Source: Tengunoibacter tsumagoiensis (GTDB lineage: Bacteria > Chloroflexota > Ktedonobacteria > Ktedonobacterales > Ktedonobacteraceae). Taken from it: a stretch of 64,000 nt of DNA. Both the position numbers and the translations under genes were made by a program. The stretch is from NCBI RefSeq assembly GCF_003967535.1, contig NZ_BIFR01000002.1, forward strand, positions 2,232,001-2,296,000, given 5' to 3'. Under the pieces are notes generated by a model. It was not told the origin of the DNA. It worked only from the letters and a program-made list of their open reading frames with translations, and searched no databases. Below are positions 63,112 to 64,000 of the stretch, piece after piece (position 1 is the first letter of the stretch; each line of letters begins with the position of its first letter).

Positions 63112-64000
63112 ATGAAAGCTATGCTTATTACTGGATTTGGTGGTCCAGAAGTATTTCAGCTACAGGATGTTGAGAAACCTCGACCAGAAGCCAATGAGGT
63201 ATTGGTGAAGGTCTATGCCAGTTCAGTTAATCCTGTTGATTATAAAATCCGCCAGGCTGGAGAGTGGTCAGGCGTCAAGCCTCCTGCGGTTATCGGCTAT
63301 GATGTCTCGGGAGTGGTAGAGGCCATCGGCCCGGGTGTGAAGGACTTTAAAGTTGGCGATGAGGTCTTTTATACGCCTGATATCCCTGGTCGCATTGGAA
63401 GCTATGGAGAATATCACGTTGCCCGCGAAGCGATTGTCGCGCATAAACCCAAAAATCTCTCCCATCTTGAAGCTGCCAGTATTCCCCTGGCTGGTGGGAC
63501 CGCCTGGGATGCCATAATCACACGCGCAAAACTGCATGTTGGAGAGACCGTTCTCATTCATGGTGGAACTGGTGGCGTTGGTTCTTTTGCGATTCAGATC
63601 GCTCGGGCAGCTGGAGCCTACGTCTTTACCACCTGTAGCGAAAAAAATCGCGATCTGGCCATACAGCTTGGTGCCCACCGAGCAATTGATTATACCAAGG
63701 AAAACTTTATTGACGTCATCCAGAAAGAGACCAATGGAGCTGGCGTCGACGTCGTCTTTGACACCGTTGGACGCGATACAATGGCCCGGAGTATCGCTAT
63801 TACTAAGATATATGGCCGGATTGTTGGGATTGTCGATACAACAGGCAACCTCTTCCCGGGTTTTATGAAAAACATTACTCTGGAGCTCCTTTTCTTACAA
63901 CGTGAGCGGTATAAGCTAGATTATCTGCGTGCGCTGATCGAGCGTGGTCAGATCAAACCGCATATCGACTCAGTGCTACCGTTTGAAAAAGTAGCTGAGG
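63112..64000 (+). CDS. Zinc-type quinone oxidoreductase / MDR alcohol dehydrogenase (partial, runs off right edge)
   Basis: First 296 residues of an MDR-family NADP-dependent oxidoreductase. N-terminal GroES-like part: VEKPRPEANEVLVKVYASSVNPVDYK and GYDVSGVVEAIG; nucleotide motif HGGTGGVGSFAIQIA; and DVVFDTVG. The catalytic zinc ligands of alcohol dehydrogenases are missing, so it is of the quinone oxidoreductase/zeta-crystallin group. AAAGGA precedes the ATG. Probable enone or quinone reductase. The C-terminus is outside the window. Confidence 0.9.
   Translation, partial: MKAMLITGFGGPEVFQLQDVEKPRPEANEVLVKVYASSVNPVDYKIRQAGEWSGVKPPAVIGYDVSGVVEAIGPGVKDFKVGDEVFYTPDIPGRIGSYGEYHVAREAIVAHKPKNLSHLEAASIPLAGGTAWDAIITRAKLHVGETVLIHGGTGGVGSFAIQIARAAGAYVFTTCSEKNRDLAIQLGAHRAIDYTKENFIDVIQKETNGAGVDVVFDTVGRDTMARSIAITKIYGRIVGIVDTTGNLFPGFMKNITLELLFLQRERYKLDYLRALIERGQIKPHIDSVLPFEKVAE

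Overview
The window reads as chromosome of a free-living, heterotrophic, non-photosynthetic bacterium with roughly even G+C. The gene mix (WD40 and PQQ-like propellers, virginiamycin-B-lyase-like propeller lipoprotein, TIR-TPR protein, tandem DUF6585-like proteins, many ABC exporters, AraC/PhyH and glycosidase loci) resembles soil Chloroflexota of the Ktedonobacteria type. That assignment is an inference from gene content; there is no rRNA or tRNA here to settle it. No insertion sequence, phage, CRISPR array or rRNA operon was seen. Almost every gene looks intact; only the two at the window edges are cut.

Layout. 1-5.6 kb: sugar-acid dehydratase (cut by the left edge) divergent from a GntR/FCD regulator and a GSA-aminomutase-like aminotransferase, with two matching TTGTATACAA palindromes between them; then a GH16-like glycosidase and a PQQ-like propeller. 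5.6-9.5 kb: peptide-type ABC importer (lipoprotein plus two permeases, no ATPases). 9.7-14.2 kb: PAS-PAS-GAF histidine kinase, a receiver protein with an unusual LysR-effector-like C-terminus, and a membrane protein with a HAMP-like segment. 14.6-27.1 kb: two heterodimeric ABC exporters, each with one canonical and one degenerate ATPase, next to a WYL regulator and a MarR regulator with palindromic operators; a HAD phosphatase and an FUSC-type membrane protein lie between. 27.3-30.5 kb: nucleotidyltransferase, WD40 membrane protein, TPR protein. 30.6-41.1 kb: carbohydrate region with AraC regulator, PhyH dioxygenase, six-hairpin glycosidase, LacI regulator, GH39, GH38-related DUF5054 protein and Gfo/Idh/MocA oxidoreductase.

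41.2-46 kb is the most distinctive part. A 77-residue peptide carries a textbook double-glycine leader followed by a Cys-free core with ten histidines and a Ser/Pro tail, and has its own terminator. Close by is a three-gene minus-strand operon: UPF0158 protein, small membrane-anchored protein, and a TIR-domain protein with about 17 TPRs, which looks like a candidate immune module. 46.3-54.2 kb: secreted modular HEYAE protein, metallo-beta-lactamase-fold protein, SDR, DUF2785, SGNH esterase, beta-carbonic anhydrase and SelD. 54.5-58 kb: two DUF6585-like membrane proteins, a methyltransferase and a bacteriorhodopsin-type proton pump that keeps every key residue of the haloarchaeal pump. 58.2-64 kb: two GNAT acetyltransferases, IlvD, a Vgb-like lipoprotein and a zinc-type quinone oxidoreductase cut by the right edge.

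Start codons were moved from the longest ORF to internal starts where a Shine-Dalgarno sequence or the domain boundary favoured it; each such choice is stated in the entry.
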